Origin: Acanthaster planci
Taxonomy: Eukaryota > Echinodermata > Asteroidea > Valvatida > Acanthasteridae
Reading direction: 5' to 3'
Assembly (NCBI RefSeq): GCF_001949145.1
Contig: NW_019091479.1
Location: 740,767-804,766 of the forward strand
DNA: 64,000 nt
Below the pieces are notes generated by a model, which ran no database searches, was not told where the DNA came from, and saw nothing but the letters and a program-made list of their open reading frames with translations. Numbering within the stretch: position 1 is the first letter of the stretch; every line of letters begins with the position of its first letter. Below, in pieces: positions 37,501 through 52,500 of this stretch. Made by a program: the position numbers and the translations under genes.

Positions 37501-40500
37501 TATTGACTTGAGGATTAAACTGTATGTAAATATACTACATGTACAGGTATGTAAGTACAATGTACACAATGTTGTCTCCACCTACTGCATACCACTCACC
37601 TTGGGAGACATGTGTGTGACCTAAATCTGACCTCTCTGTGGAGGTGATTGTAAATTACATCTTGTTGTCTGAACACCTTAACAACCACTCCTGTGTACAC
37701 ACTGTATCCTAGAGGTTATGCCCCTTCTGAAATATTTGGTTGGTGGCATTTGTTTCAGTTGTGAAGTGTGTTTAATGGTAAAATCTTACAGTGCAGTGTT
37801 AACACAGGTATTAATATGTTGTCAACAGATGCATTGGACTTGGGAACTTTATGAAAAATGTAACAACTCTCAATAAAAATTTTAATATTTCATTCAGTGC
37901 GAAGATGCTGTTTGATACATGGATAGGGATAATTTATGATAGCTGATCAGTGTCTTTTTTCCCCAATGTAGGTTGAGAGTTACATGGAACAGGTGCGGCA
38001 TTTGTCAGAGGAACGAGATGCATTGACTCAAGAATTTGAGATGGAGAATGATCAACTGAAGAAAGATGTAGAGAAACTCAGACAAGAGATTGCTGATGGC
38101 AAAAGAGAAGTGACTCAGTTGCTGATTCAGGTAGAGTAAAATTTATCTGTGTATAGGTGCCTGCACGTGTATGGAAAATGACTGAACTTCCCTCAATTTG
38201 AAAATGTTGTTAATCGTGTTATACTAACAAATATTTATTGTAAGAAGATTTACAACTGTTTTGCATATTGTGACACCTGTCTTCTCTTTGGGAAGGCTTT
38301 GGGCTCAACTAAATGTTCAAGTCCATTTGTCTTTGCTATAATTTATATTCTTGTTTGTTTAGTGAAATTTCCTAAAATGGTATTGGGATATTGCTTTTAA
38401 TGTAAAATGAACTTATTCTGTGATTTCTGCTTGCACCTGTTGTGTGGATTTAGGAAGGATTTATGGATCTTGCTGATGGCACGCCAAGTGAAGCTATTGC
38501 TTATTTTCTCGTGGAAAGGACAAGAACAATGGATGAACTTAGAGAAGCCAAACGGAAAGCAGCTAGCAGTCCTGGTGGAGCTATCACAACAAGCAAACAG
38601 GTTAGTTTTTATTGGTGATGTGGAATTGGAACCAATTTACACAAATCCGTTTTGAAGGCTACTGTTCCCCAGTAGTATTTTCAGACCAAAACTTGTTTCC
38701 TCTGGGGCATAAGTAATAATGCATTATTTGAAACTATTAATTGCCATGATTGTGCAGCATCACAAAATTAACCTACACAAAGTGGACAAAAAGTGGACNN
38801 NNNNNNNNNNNNNNNNNNNNNNNNNNNNNNNNNNNNNNNNNNNNNNNNNNNNNNNNNNNNNNNNNNNNNNNNNNNNNNNNNNNNNNNNNNNNNNNNNNNN
38901 NNNNNNNNNNNNNNNNNNNNNNNNNNNNNNNNNNNNNNNNNNNNNNNNNNNNNNNNNNNNNNNNNNNNNNNNNNNNNNNNNNNNNNNNNNNNNNNNNNNN
39001 NNNNNNNNNNNNNNNNNNNNNNNNNNNNNNNNNNNNNNNNNNNNNNAAGGGGACTCAAAGTGGACAAGAAGGGGACTCAAAGTGGACAAGAAGGGGACTC
39101 AAAGTGGACAAGAAGGGGACTCAAAGTGGACAAGAAGGGGACTCAAAGTGGACAAAAAGGCTCTTTAACTCTAAAGAGACAGGTTATTTTAGGCCATCTC
39201 CTAGCTGGGGAATTCCACTTCCCCAAAGAACTTGGCTGTTTTATGCCCATGTTTTTAAAAATTTGGCTTGTACCAAAAACACTCCTGACAAAAATGTGTT
39301 GTTTAAATTCAATCTAACTGACCTGTAAGGTTTTATTGTCATTTAAAATTGAAGGCAACATGCAAGCCAGCCGGTATGCACTGAGCATGGCAGTGGAAAA
39401 TATACATTTTTGGCTGATCTGTCCTGGAGAATTATTTCTCCAGTTTTCACAAGGTCGGTGTCAAAATGACTGCAAAGAGTTACTAAAAAAATGCTTTAAG
39501 GCTTGGTTCGATATCAGAAATAATGTTGATAGGGCAGTTTTGACCGGCTTTCAAGGGTTAAATACTGGTATGAATATATTAAATATTTAGACATCTTTAT
39601 TTTTTTCTCTTCATCTTTGCTTTGCTTTAGTAAATCATATGATGCCCTTAGATTCTGAAATTTTTTTTGTATCTTGAGCTGCCTGCTGATTTGTAGTTAA
39701 AAAAAGGTAATTTTTGTGATTTTTCGTCCGTCATTTTGGAAAGAATACATGTAGTTACATGTATTGATGTCTTTTTGTTTTGAACTGAGGGAGTTGTCTC
39801 TCTGAATTTAGAAACATTGACTGGCAATGTTATCTACATATACATTGTAGACTGTGATGGTTATCCAACTTGCATGCTATGGGTAACCATTGAGTGCGAG
39901 GCTGGCTAATGTACATGTACACACGTCATACACTCCCAGATACACTCACTATACACCTGTTACAGTTACACCTGTCAGAGTGCACAGTTGGTGCTTCAGT
40001 GTCTGATCTGTAGTTGATGTTGAAATTAACCCAATGGTGTCAAATTCCAATCTGCTGAATTTACATTCCACTCAGATAAGGCTGCAAGTGTCATTTACAA
40101 AACACTAAATTGTTTACTTTGTAAAGAAATTGTGCTGACACTAAATGTGAACTAGTCTTGCTGTTGCCATTTGCAAAGTTCAAATATAAAAAGCCAGTCA
40201 ATGAAAACTTGCACAAACATGTTTGCACACTGAGCTGTGTGGGAAAATGATTGCACAGTAGTTGAAATACCCTATTTGGCATTCAGGACAATTTTAAAAT
40301 GCATTTTGTGAAGTTGAAATTCTTTCTGATTTCACGAAGTCACTTTGATAATTTACATTTTTTATGAGGAGCAGAGATTTTGTCATTGTCTTCATCAGTG
40401 AACATACTTTGAACACACTTCTGTCTCTGTATCATGTAGAAGAGAAGTGCAGCAGGGTTAAGGGGCCTCATTTGATGACACTTTATTTTAATCACAACGA

Positions 40501-43500
40501 CCCTGTATTGAAGCCAATTCAACATTCATGTGGATTGATGCTGAAGCTCTTGTGTTTTTTTTGCATGCTAAGTACATGTATAGTACAATGTAAGGTGGTA
40601 AAGCATTGATTGACTACCTTAGTTATATTCTGGGTAGATAGCATTTTGTTGACTTAAGTTTTTGTTGTCTTACATGTCACTAAGGTCCAAGAGGTTCTTG
40701 ATAAAGAAAGGAAAATAATGGAAGAAGAAATGCGAACAGAGAGGGAGAAAGTCAGAAAGATGAAAGATAGTATTGAACAGGTAAATCACATATAAAACCT
40801 AGGTTTTTAATCACCTACACATTTTAATCAATTGGTGTGTGTACTGTAACCACAAGCATTGTTACTGATATTTTGTTATTTATGTCTTTCTTCAAAATCA
40901 CTTTCAATTTCCCATTCTCTATGTAACCATCACCTTGACACATTTGTGGAATGTACTTTGGAAAATTAACACTCTGACACTTTGTTGTGTTCAAAGTGTC
41001 TGTGAGCTATTAAGGTGTTCAGCATTTTAATTTTTTAAGACAAATTTAATTAATCCTTAAATGCAAAATGATGCCAGTGACTTTCTTTAACTGGCATTGC
41101 TGCTATGCACTTAACTTTTTCTTTGCATGTCTGTTTAAAACCATTGCCTTGCATGTTCTGACCTTTGCCCTGTGACCTTGTGACCTATGCTGTGCACTTC
41201 TGTGTTTGCTGGCTTACAGATATATGCTAAAGAGCTTAACAAAGTCAAAGCGGTGAGTTACAAATGTAATCGATTAACACGTACACCTCTTGAAAAACTA
41301 CATGAAGGTCTAAATTCTAACAGCCCACCAGGTACATGTATGTAAACATACATGTACATGTTCTTGCAGTTTTATATATTTCCATTGTTTGGTTTGCTGT
41401 TGTCATGGTTCTAAGGTTTCCTGAAAATATCAATCAGCTTTCATCCCAAATTTGTCTTCTTTTGTATTGTTTTGGGTTTGTGACATTTCAAAATCTGCCT
41501 CTTTGTCTTATCAGGATAGCAAGCTGAAAATAACAAGCTTGGAGTCACAGAAACGTCGCTTAGAGCAGGAAGCCAGACATCACCACCAAAAAACCAGAGA
41601 CCTCGAGTTTGAGATGGACAGACTCAAGAAATCATTGGAAAGAGAGAAGAAAGAACGGAGGGAGGAAGTAGAGAAACTGCAACAGCAGCTCCCAGGTCAG
41701 ATGCTGGTTTAGATTCCTTTGTTTGTAGCAAACCGTTTGGATATTGATTTGTCAAAATAATAGTAATGAAAACAACTAAAAGAAAAGATGGAACAATTCA
41801 AATGTGAGAATGCATGCTTTCATAGAAATGTAATTTTGATGACTTTACAGTGTTTATTTCTTGAAAGAAATGGCTTGGTTTGGAGTGTTTGCCATTGATT
41901 TAGACTTTTAAAAATGTCATGTTATGTTGTTGACTTGAAATTTATGAGTGCACATTTTGTACTGAATTTGGACTTGTGTTTTGTGTATACTGCTTGTAGT
42001 GGTTGAACAGCATACAGGTACGTGTGTGTGATTATGATCACACAGACAATGGATTGGCAGTTTCTGCTTGAGTGGACTGGCATAAAAAACGCAAAAGGTG
42101 CAACAGGGCGGCTTTCCATTCATATAATTATGATGGAATACGTTGGCCATCTAATTAAGACATGAATTGTATGGTGAATTAGTCAAGAAGTCCATTAACC
42201 CGCACCATGCAGTTGATGGTCAATATTCTGAATTACATTAGACAGTGTATCCTTGATGGATATGGCTTGAACACCACACACTAGAAATATTTAGTTATTA
42301 AATGGAAGATGGGACAAGTGGATGACTGTAATTGGGATGAATGTTATGTGTGATTATCAATGCCAGTCTGACCTGGAGGTACAGTAGATGAACTGGTAAG
42401 TAAATGGAAAACAAAAAACATGTACCATTGCTTCATCAGTTGAATTGTCATTGAGCTAGCCACATGTACATGTATGAAGGTCTGAAATGTTCGTCTTCCA
42501 GTAGACTGGATAACCCCTGTTGTGTTTGTATACATTGACCACATTTTACATAAAAATTAAATATTTTAGGGTAAATTTTATACAGTGATATGAAATAAAA
42601 GCAAAACAAAGATATTCCTATAAAAAATGAACCACAGCCAGATAAGTAATTTGTGTTTTATATATACATTTATATGAAGTAAGTCATTGTTGAGCCTTGA
42701 GCCACTGTAGGTAAAATAAACAAATCTGTGCAAAGAGCTTGACAGCTTTGTAAACAAATGACAGTTTGAGTGAACAAACAGTTCTTATTCAATGCACTTG
42801 AGCATTGTGATAATGTAGAAAGATAAACATTTCAAAACTATAAATTTATGTACTGGTGAATCAATCATTAGTGTTGCCTTGACAACAAATTGGACTTTGA
42901 CATTATTATAAAATGGTGGGTTCTAAAATGCTTCTTATTTTATGTGTTTATGACTTGACTCTTGGCAGTCAACTGTTATGCACTGTGGGTTAACATCAAA
43001 CCAACATAAACGACAGTACAGTAGGCTCATATGTAAAGGTACATCACTCCAAAACGTCAAACGAGCAAATGACAGGATTGTTTTGAAGTCAGGAGGTGAT
43101 TGTCTAATGTTTACCATGGATAAAGATGCAGTTTCTAAGAAATTGGCACTTCAGTTACAAGAATTGCGTCGCCCAAACAGTGGAAACTTTAACAAAGGTA
43201 TCCGTAGTTAAATGGAGGGATATTTCTAATGAAAAATTGTGTTTTTCAAGAGCATTGTACTTCCAAAATAACCTTTAAGGCATTGATTTTGGTAGTGACA
43301 GTTTGTGAGAAATTCTAAAAGTGAAATTTTTTTTTTAGGTGAATTTTTGATTTTGAGGTAACTTAATGGTGCATAACTGTAAGTTTAAATAGGAAGACAA
43401 AATAATTAATGTAGAGGTTTAAAAAATATTAAACCTTCTTGGGTATATATTCAGGGATTTAAAAAATATTTTTCAGGTTCTCCACGGGACCTAAATCAGT

Positions 43501-46500
43501 CTGAGTTATCGCAGTTAAGAGAAGCTAAGAAGAAACTGGAGATGGAGTTATCAACAACAAAGTATCGTCTCAAGACAGGGGAGGAGGATAAACACAAACT
43601 CAACCAACGTGTGAGTTGCTCAGTTTTTTACAGTGTTACCCCAGTATCCTCAAAGATGGAATTTTTCCTAGCAAGTATTAGTGTAAAATTCTTATATGAA
43701 ACTGTTGCTGTAAGTAGTTTAAAGTCTTTCCCTGTTTCCTGTGGATTGTTTTGTTTATTTTTGGTATCATTTCACATCTTTTTTTTTACAAGGTTACTTG
43801 TAGGTTGTTACAACATAAGATTGAATCATGCATACTGTGTGGGAAGACACCTCGATATACATGTAGATACACTGTAAGAGGTGTCAAGAATTTGACCTAA
43901 TAAATGACTTAAGGGTCAGAAGAACAGCTAATCACCTTAAGCACAACAGCTATTGACCTTTGACATGCCTCTGGCTTCCCAGTCAGCATCTTCATCTCAT
44001 GCCTTGTGTTATTATAGTGTCAGAGGCTTTCACCCCTCTGTAAACCCCATTATGTCTAGTGATGGAACTCATAATAACCCTTCATTCAGAAGCTGGCTCA
44101 TGGTATTGATTGGATCAAAAAGGGCAAGGCTGCCCATCACTAGGCTATGTAACTCCATGTACAGTGTAACAATGAAAAAACCTAACGGTTTTCCAGGCAT
44201 TGAAGTGAACAGTCTGCTCATTTCTTTGTTAGCTGTCTTTATCAGTCTGTTAATTATCTCTTGTTTAACCAATGAGGAAGAGTTGTGTGCTGGATAATTT
44301 CCTGCCTATTGTTCAAGTTGCTGTCAGTCCATAGATGCTTGATATTTTGAAGTCATTTATGGAAGGAAATATGTCCTTTTACAAGAAGCAGGTATGGTTA
44401 CAGTTGCTCTTTGATTCTGAAGATTTTCTAATAATTCAGTTTTGTCTTGACACAGTTTATGCTATTTTATTTTAGTGGCAAACACGTTTTGGTTTAAATA
44501 GTTAATCCTCAAGCTGATCTGTGATTTGTATCTGTGTCGTAAGTAATTAGCTGAAAAAGGTGATGCCACAAACAGATCATGATTGGCTCGTATAGTCATT
44601 AGTATACAGTCTTCAGCCCAACTCAACACCTGTAGTCACAAATGTAGCAAAAGAATGACAGTAGGCAATAACGACACCCTGCAGTTGTGTGTGCTGCCCT
44701 CTGTTGATACGTCAGGAGAACAGTTAATTAGGTTTTGCTGAAGGAACTCAAGGAAAACACACTGGAGAGAAGGGCAGTAAAAGCTTTTACATTTGTGACA
44801 GTAGAAAAAATTTCGCTGGTTGTAAAAGTTGCTTCATCTGATCTGCTGAAAAAACCTGCAAGCCTTGCAATTGAAGGGCTTCCTTTTGGCCCATTAGCTT
44901 CTGATAAAGCTGGGCATTGGGCTTTGTACAGGAGGTGAAGCAACCTTAGAGATGTTGACCATTGCAGCTGAAGGCTATTTCTAGATGAAAAGAGACTTGC
45001 ATGTAATTAAAATTGGAAAGTCTCATTGGTCTGATCAAATATTGTTGTTGATCAGGATTGTGTTACAGCAAACTTTAACTAAAATCATGATTGATACAGG
45101 TACATGTATGTGTACATACAGTATATGTTAGATGAGATCACTGTATCAGATGATGCCCAATTTCAGATTTTTTCATTAACGTGAAATGGGTATTTAGGCA
45201 ACACAAATGTATGACCCTACGCTGTTGTGGAACCCTGTGAACCTCTGGTAAATTGGTTCATGGATATTTTATTTTCCTCCCATCTCACCCTTGGTATGTT
45301 TCATCAGGTATCTATGGTAACAGTGTAACGGGGGGGTGCAGAGTGGTAGAATGAATTCAATTCAAATGTTTCTATATTTGGTATCACTGGTGATCATCAC
45401 AATAAGCCAAATTAAATAGGAAATGTCCAATTGGACAGTCCTTCACTGAAAAGATTGTGTGACTATGAAAGAAATGCTCTACCTGTAGCTTAGTTTGCCT
45501 GTAATGTTTTTTGTTGTTGGGATCTGTTAAAAGCTCTTCTTGTGAAGCACAGCCAACCTTTAACTTTGTAAGGTGGATTAAACTTTTAAGGTTTGACAAA
45601 TCTCAACCTAGCCCTAGTCATAAAGGAAATCATCAGTAATCCCTACCAGGACTGATATAAAAGGATCACAGCCTTCTAGCTTTATCCTTTCAAACTTATT
45701 GAACATTCCAACTTTTTATTTTTGTTTTGTGCACAACCACTTGTTACCCTACATTTACTGCATGGGTGCTTCCATTATATGAGTGGGGTAACTTTACCTC
45801 CAGGGATCTGAATTACAACAAGAGGGTAGACTGATGGATTGTTTGTGATAAAGGGACTCATGTTTACTGTTTGTATTTGAATAGGGGTGTGCTAAGGTGT
45901 AGTAAGTGCCTACACGTTTTAATACCAACCCTAGCGTTGCAGTGTGAGCTTAGTGCTTAGGGGATTTGTATCATAGTCTTACCTGCAGTACCTGTTGCAT
46001 GAACCAGAGCTACCGTAGTGTGTGTCCTAGTCATCATAACTTAGAAATGACTTGGTAAAGAATTTTATGTACAGTGTATCAAGAATTTTCATCTGAATGC
46101 TGTTCAGATGTGAGTATGGCTTACCATGGTATTCACCTCTTACGCTAGGTACTTGTTTATTAAAGTTAACACAGGATTCTAAACCACTTCATATTGTTTT
46201 ACGTATGTTCAAAGAGGAAATGCATACATGTACATAGACAGGGTACTTGGATGGTTTGATAGGCTTTACACAGTCATTCAGTCTGCCAATGTCACTGGTT
46301 AAACTTAGACTTTGTCCTTTCCAGTCATTTTGATTAAGCATGGCTGTTATGTATGGCCTATGATGGTGCTCCTTTTCATACATGTAGCTATAGATACATG
46401 TATGCATGTAGCGTACAGATTCTCATTTGACGTTTCACTTTAGTGTATTTATTGGTTTGTATTTTAAAGGTGAAAGAGCTCACAGAGTCTCTGGATACAG

Positions 46501-49500
46501 AGAAGAAACGTCGATCATCGTATGAGGGAACTATCATCAAACTAAAATCAGTAGTTGACAGGAATAAGAAACTTGTCACTAGTCTTGAGGTGAGCTTCAA
46601 ATGATGGTGGATGGATCTTATAGATCTCTCTCAAAAGACGCCATCTTTGTCAGAAAATTGCAACTGTGTATACAAGCCAAGTGCATACGCACTGCATGCA
46701 AATGTTCTAAACTTGCATGCGTGTTGATCCAAATTTCTTTCAATAATGCGCGACCCATGCATGTCTTGATTAATTTGAAGTCTAAAATGCTGATGCATTT
46801 TAGAATCTGTGGGAAGAAATGTCATTTTAGAGAGATCTAAAACAAAATAAGTGACTGGATTAGCAATATTCCACATTGAACTTGACTGTGGATATCAATA
46901 GACTGTAACGATAACACTGACAATTTCTAAAAAATTACATTAACAGGATGAGAAGCAAACGTTATCTGAGGAGAAGTCTGCCCTGCAGATGCGCATTGGC
47001 TTCTTGGAGAAAGATTTGCAAGAGCTAAAAGAACAAGAAAGGAGCCTTCGTAATCAAACTGTAAGTTCACTTGATGAGTATCACTTGTTAAAATGTAGAA
47101 ATCTAAAATTAACAAAGACTGACCCAAATTGTTTGTTGGGAGTACATGTAGTTTGTTTTTAATGTTATATTGCAGACTTCCCTGAAATCAGAACAAACCA
47201 TCATTGAACGACAGGAGAGTGAGATCAAAAGCTTACGAGAAGAAAAAGAGCAACAAGCATTGAAGCTGCAACGAACAATGGTTTCCTTGGAAACAGAGAG
47301 AAGAAAATGTCTGGAGTTAGGGGAGAAGCTGACATCTACGGAAGAAAAATGGGAGCAGATTGTTCAGAGATACAAGAACAATGAGAAAGACCTGGCTAAC
47401 AAGGTAGGACAGATGATTGAAAGTAAAGGTCTGGGGAAGCATGACATGGTCCACGTGATGTAGGCAGACGTGCTGATCATGTTCAGGACTGCAGTTGCTA
47501 GAGGAGGTGTCTGTCTGATGAAAATGCCAAGCACTACAATGCAAAGTTTGTGGCTTGAAATTTACGAGAAAAGTGAGCAAGTGGGACTCAGTCTATCGAT
47601 ACAATTGATTGGTGGTGCTGAGAGCTACCTGTACCACAACTTCCAGGATAACTGTTGTTGATAAGAACTTGATAAAGAATCTGAATTCTGTCATTGTGGT
47701 TGGAATCAAAGGAAGCACTGTGTAGTTATTAACACCACTCTGAAGCAGTCCAGTTCCATTCATTGCATGCGTGGGGTCACGGGGATGATAAGGATCTACC
47801 TGTATACTTGTAATGTCAGTTTGTGTTATACATGTATACAGTGCAGGACAGGAAACTATTGTCGTTCTGGGTACCAATACTGTTCAGAATGAAACATGTA
47901 CATGTTTGGGAGGCATAAGAATTCTTTGATCTGGAATTTGTATTCACCATGTTAATTGATGCATTTTGTTTTTAATACAAAGAAATTTCTGTGTTTCAGT
48001 TGGACAAGTTGACAAGAGATCTTGACTTCTCCAAGTCAGAGCTAGAGGCAAACCATCAACGAATGCACCAGATTCAACAAGAGCATGATAAGGTTGATAT
48101 TTCTCTTTCTCCTTGTAAAGGACTGAATTGATGCAAAGAAATGTGGATTAGAATTTGATATGCAGGTTAGAAGATGAAGAGTTGTTCACACAACAGAAAG
48201 GAAGCATTAAGACAGAAATCTTGCACAGAAATATTAGGATTTATACCAACTTGTATTCCTGGCACTGTATGCTTGGTACTTGTTAGAGCTTGTGGAAACT
48301 TTGCAAGCTACTCGGGTGGGACTCGAACCCACAACCTCCTGCTTACTAGTGCAGACATCTTAACCACTCGACCACTGAGCTTGCCAGGGTGGGCTGGTGA
48401 GTCCAAGTCATATGTAGCTTGTGAATTTTTCACAGGCTCTCAGACAAGTACTGGGTATCCTGTGATATGAATATATGTCGGTGTAAGACAAAAGCCATAA
48501 TTAACATTAACTTCTTCCCAACACAAAGTACATCGTGAAATATTAAGACACTCTTACACATTATGCAACATCTGCAATGAAAAGTAATCATTTTGTAATA
48601 AAATAAAACAGCAACTGGAGGATGCAAGGGGTGAAACTCAGACTTTGAAGGAACAACTTCAGCAGGAGAAAGGTCTTTCTAACCAAGCTGATCGACATAG
48701 AGAAACCATTAAAGAGCTAGAAGGCATCGTTGATGAACTCAAGAAAGACAGAGATGTCTTAGCTAGGGAACTACAAATTATGATTGGTAAAGAGCAGAAG
48801 CACAAAGAGAAGATGATGTCAATAGAACAATCAGCAGAAGAGATTAAGAGACTGGAGGCACAGGTCAGACATGGCATAGATTGAGTTAACCTTTGACCTG
48901 AAGTGAAGGAATGACACTAACTATTGCTGCAGATTCTGGTAACTAGGTGGTGCTGATAGACACGGTGTGCCACTAACTGAGGTAACCTCTGATCTACACA
49001 CACTGTCACTAACTAACTTACTACAACTAAATCAACCTACGAGCACATGGAACAGCTATAACCTCTAACTACCAGTAGCACCAACTTGAGGTTTGTCACT
49101 AACCACAGCTAAATTTACTTGCACCTGTTTAAGCAGCTGTGATCTTTGAACCTGGAGTGAGAGACTAAAGCATGTGGTTACTGGTTCAGTTGCATGAAAT
49201 TGCATGAAATTTTCTATCTATCTACAGTTAGTTGGGGAAGCTTTAAAATGAAAAACATTTATGTGATACCTGTCACAAGTACATACATGTACATGTACCG
49301 GTATAATACATTCCTAAGTATCAACATTCAACGAATTAATACATGTAGGTCTGACAAAATAAACCAAAAAGAAATTACACCTTTTAAATTGGTGCTTAGC
49401 CATTTCACCTGCTAATGTAGTTCACATTGCATCAAATGGTCAATTTGGACTAGTGTTGTGACCTCAGTTATACATGTGGAGTGTACCTGTGTTATTATAC

Positions 49501-52500
49501 AGTTTAAGTGAAATCACGAGGTACAATGAGCTGAGTATAATACTTTGTAGAGTGACATGTGGGAATCTGATAAACAATGTATCACTCCTCTCACTGCAGT
49601 CATTGTAATTTCAGCAGGTGTTTCTTTTGAGAAAAATATTCACTTCTTTATTTCACAAAGCAGTGACACTTTCTCTTCACTGCAGTTTGCATTGGACTTC
49701 ATGAATAAGCTGCAGGTTCTGTAGCTCTATGCACTACATGAAACTAAAGACTTGCGTCATCCAGTCTGTCTTTATATTAAATTCTGGTAGGGAATAGAGA
49801 AGGAAATTAATCCATTTCCTCTACTGTATGAACGGCTTGCATCGGTATCTTTCATTATCGTATGATAGGTCTATCATGCAGGTGTAAATTTGATGGTCTA
49901 TGGTCTAAGGCAGGTGGTCTTGCTTTGCTGTTTCCTTAGTTGCTATAACTTCCTGTCACTGACAGTGCATAAAGCGGAGCTTATGATTGTAAGTGATTGA
50001 ATTCAGATGAATTCAGACACTGCCAGCTTCATTTATAATTTACGTGTATCTCTTACTCAGACTGTGGAGCAAAGAACTGTGATAGGATAGCATACAACAA
50101 GGAACTGAAGCTGGGAATTTTTGCTGTTTGGATGTTTTCACACCTTCGGCTTAGATTGTTTGCGATGTAGTGGGATTATCAAGGAGTAGGAACTGGATCA
50201 TGTGGCTGGCATTTATGATGCCTGAGAATGGCCGAGTCATCATTGGATGGAGAAGCTGTAGGTGATGCCATAGCTGATTCTGTATCAGGAGACCAGACTG
50301 CAGTAGAAGAGAGAATCCCCGAAGATCAGTTTGATAATTTAACAGATGATAGTCCAGCTGAGCGGGTGGAGAATTTAACAGACGGTAGTCCAGCTGAGCA
50401 GAGTGAGAATATAACAGACGGTAGTCCAGNNNNNNNNNNNNNNNNNNNNNNNNNNNNNNNNNNNNNNNNNNNNNNNNNNNNNNNNNNNNNNNNNNNNNNN
50501 NNNNNNNNNNNNNNNNNNNNNNNNNNNNNNNNNNNNNNNNNNNNNNNNNNNNNNNNNNNNNNNNNNNNNNNNNNNNNNNNNNNNNNNNNNNNNNNNNNNN
50601 NNNNNNNNNNNNNNNNNNNNNNNNNNNNNNNNNNNNNNNNNNNNNNNNNNNNNNNNNNNNNNNNNNNNNNNNNNNNNNNNNNNNNNNNNNNNNNNNNNNN
50701 NNNNNNNNNNNNNNNNNNNNNNNNNNNNNNNNNNNNNNNNNNNNNNNNNNNNNNNNNNNNNNNNNNNNNNNNNNNNNNNNNNNNNNNNNNNNNNNNNNNN
50801 NNNNNNNNNNNNNNNNNNNNNNNNNNNNNNNNNNNNNNNNNNNNNNNNNNNNNNNNNNNNNNNNNNNNNNNNNNNNNNNNNNNNNNNNNNNNNNNNNNNN
50901 NNNNNNNNNNNNNNNNNNNNNNNNNNNNNNNNNNNNNNNNNNNNNNNNNNNNNNNNNNNNNNNNNNNNNNNNNNNNNNNNNNNNNNNNNNNNNNNNNNNN
51001 NNNNNNNNNNNNNNNNNNNNNNNNNNNNNNNNNNNNNNNNNNNNNNNNNNNNNNNNNNNNNNNNNNNNNNNNNNNNNNNNNNNNNNNNNNNNNAAGTTGT
51101 TTTAAATGAAGAGACAAACTTTGAGGAAAAGCTTCTTCCAGAAGATCATGAATTGCAAGGGAACGTTTTTGTGAATTCATCTGTAAAAGAAAATGATTTA
51201 CGGTCTAAGCAAGTGACCTCAGATAAGGAAATAGCTCTCGAAGAAAATCCTGTGCCAGGAGATGACACTGTATTAGACGAGAACACTGTTGAGGATCTGT
51301 CTTCTGGGAAAGGCAAGGATGCACTGAAGGAAAAGAGTGTATTAAAGGACACAACAGGATTAAATGAAAATAATGCATCTGGAGAACAGACTGGATTAAA
51401 AGTTATGGTGTATGATATCGCATCTGTTGTTTATAAAGAACCTCCTGTAGAGAAAATTGTGTCAGATCTAGAAGCAGCTCTAGAAGAAGATAACATTTCA
51501 CATGAGGAAAATTCAATTGTGAAGGGAGAGAGTGTCGGTGGAGTGCAGTCTGTCTTGAGTAAACAAATAGAGAACCAATCTTTTGCAAAGGAAGACAATA
51601 TTTTAGCGGACAAAGCTGTGGTAAAACAGAGTTCTTTGCTGGATACAGACATTTGTGATGAATACTTTGTTGCTAAGGAGCAATTCGATGTGAAGGAACA
51701 GGTGCTGCCAGAACTGAAGATAAATTCAGAAGAAAATAAACTTCAAGAAGAGTTTACTTGTAAATCAAGGTGTGATTTTAAAGGGAAACCCGAGGAGGAA
51801 GAACAATTAGTCCCTGAGGTTAAAAATTGCAGAAAGGAGACTGCATTAGAAGAAAGATTTGTTGATGAGAATCAACATTCAGAGGGTGAGACTGTTGCGA
51901 AGGACTTAGCTTGTGCAAATTTGGAAGAATGGATTGATTCTGAAAATTCTGTGAAAGACAATCCCAGTCTGCAAGGTTTACACAAACTGAATACCACTGA
52001 AAAAGACACTGATTTAGGAAAGAAATTAATTTCGCCAGATGTGAAAGAAAGGAAATGTTTAGGAGACAAAAAATTAAAGGAACCTTTTACCAAACAAACA
52101 GCGCATACATCTGTAAAGGAACATCATGTAAAACAAAATGATTACTCCACAAAAGTGATTACTTCAGAGGAAGATCCTGTGCCTGAGGAAGACGCAACCA
52201 TCTGTGAAGATTCAACTTCTTGGAGAATTGATCTACAAAAGGGAGACAGTATTGTTGAGGAGCAAATGCTCCATAGAGAAGACAGTTCAAGTGCATGCGC
52301 TTCTGAAGGGAATATCGCCTTGACTGAAAAGGCTGTACTGGAAAAACTAACACTGTTATTAGAACAGGTTTGGAAATTACAATTGTAAACAGATGGGTTG
52401 TGAAAGATTCAGCCATCTCCGCTCACTTTAAAATTCTTGCAGTGTGTGTGGGTAACATTTCATTGTGTAATTAACTGTTATTGGGGTTAATTGTAATTAA

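Noticed and set aside
38719-39328. Several long open frames on both strands across the first assembly gap
   Set aside because: They exist only because Ns and a 22-bp repeat lack stops. The real exons nearby end at 38600 and restart at 40685.
44728-44943. Region open on both strands (71 and 67 codons) with the palindrome GTAAAAGCTTTTAC
   Set aside because: No splice sites in phase with the coiled-coil exons and no recognised motif. It may be a transposon fragment, but I could not support that.
48301-48381. Functional tRNA gene on the minus strand
   Set aside because: Box A and box B are good, but the acceptor stem does not close and the unit sits inside a repeat with inverted ends. It is better explained as SINE-derived.
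50326-51180. Long minus-strand frame through the second gap
   Set aside because: It is the antisense of the acidic repeat exon and is mostly Ns.
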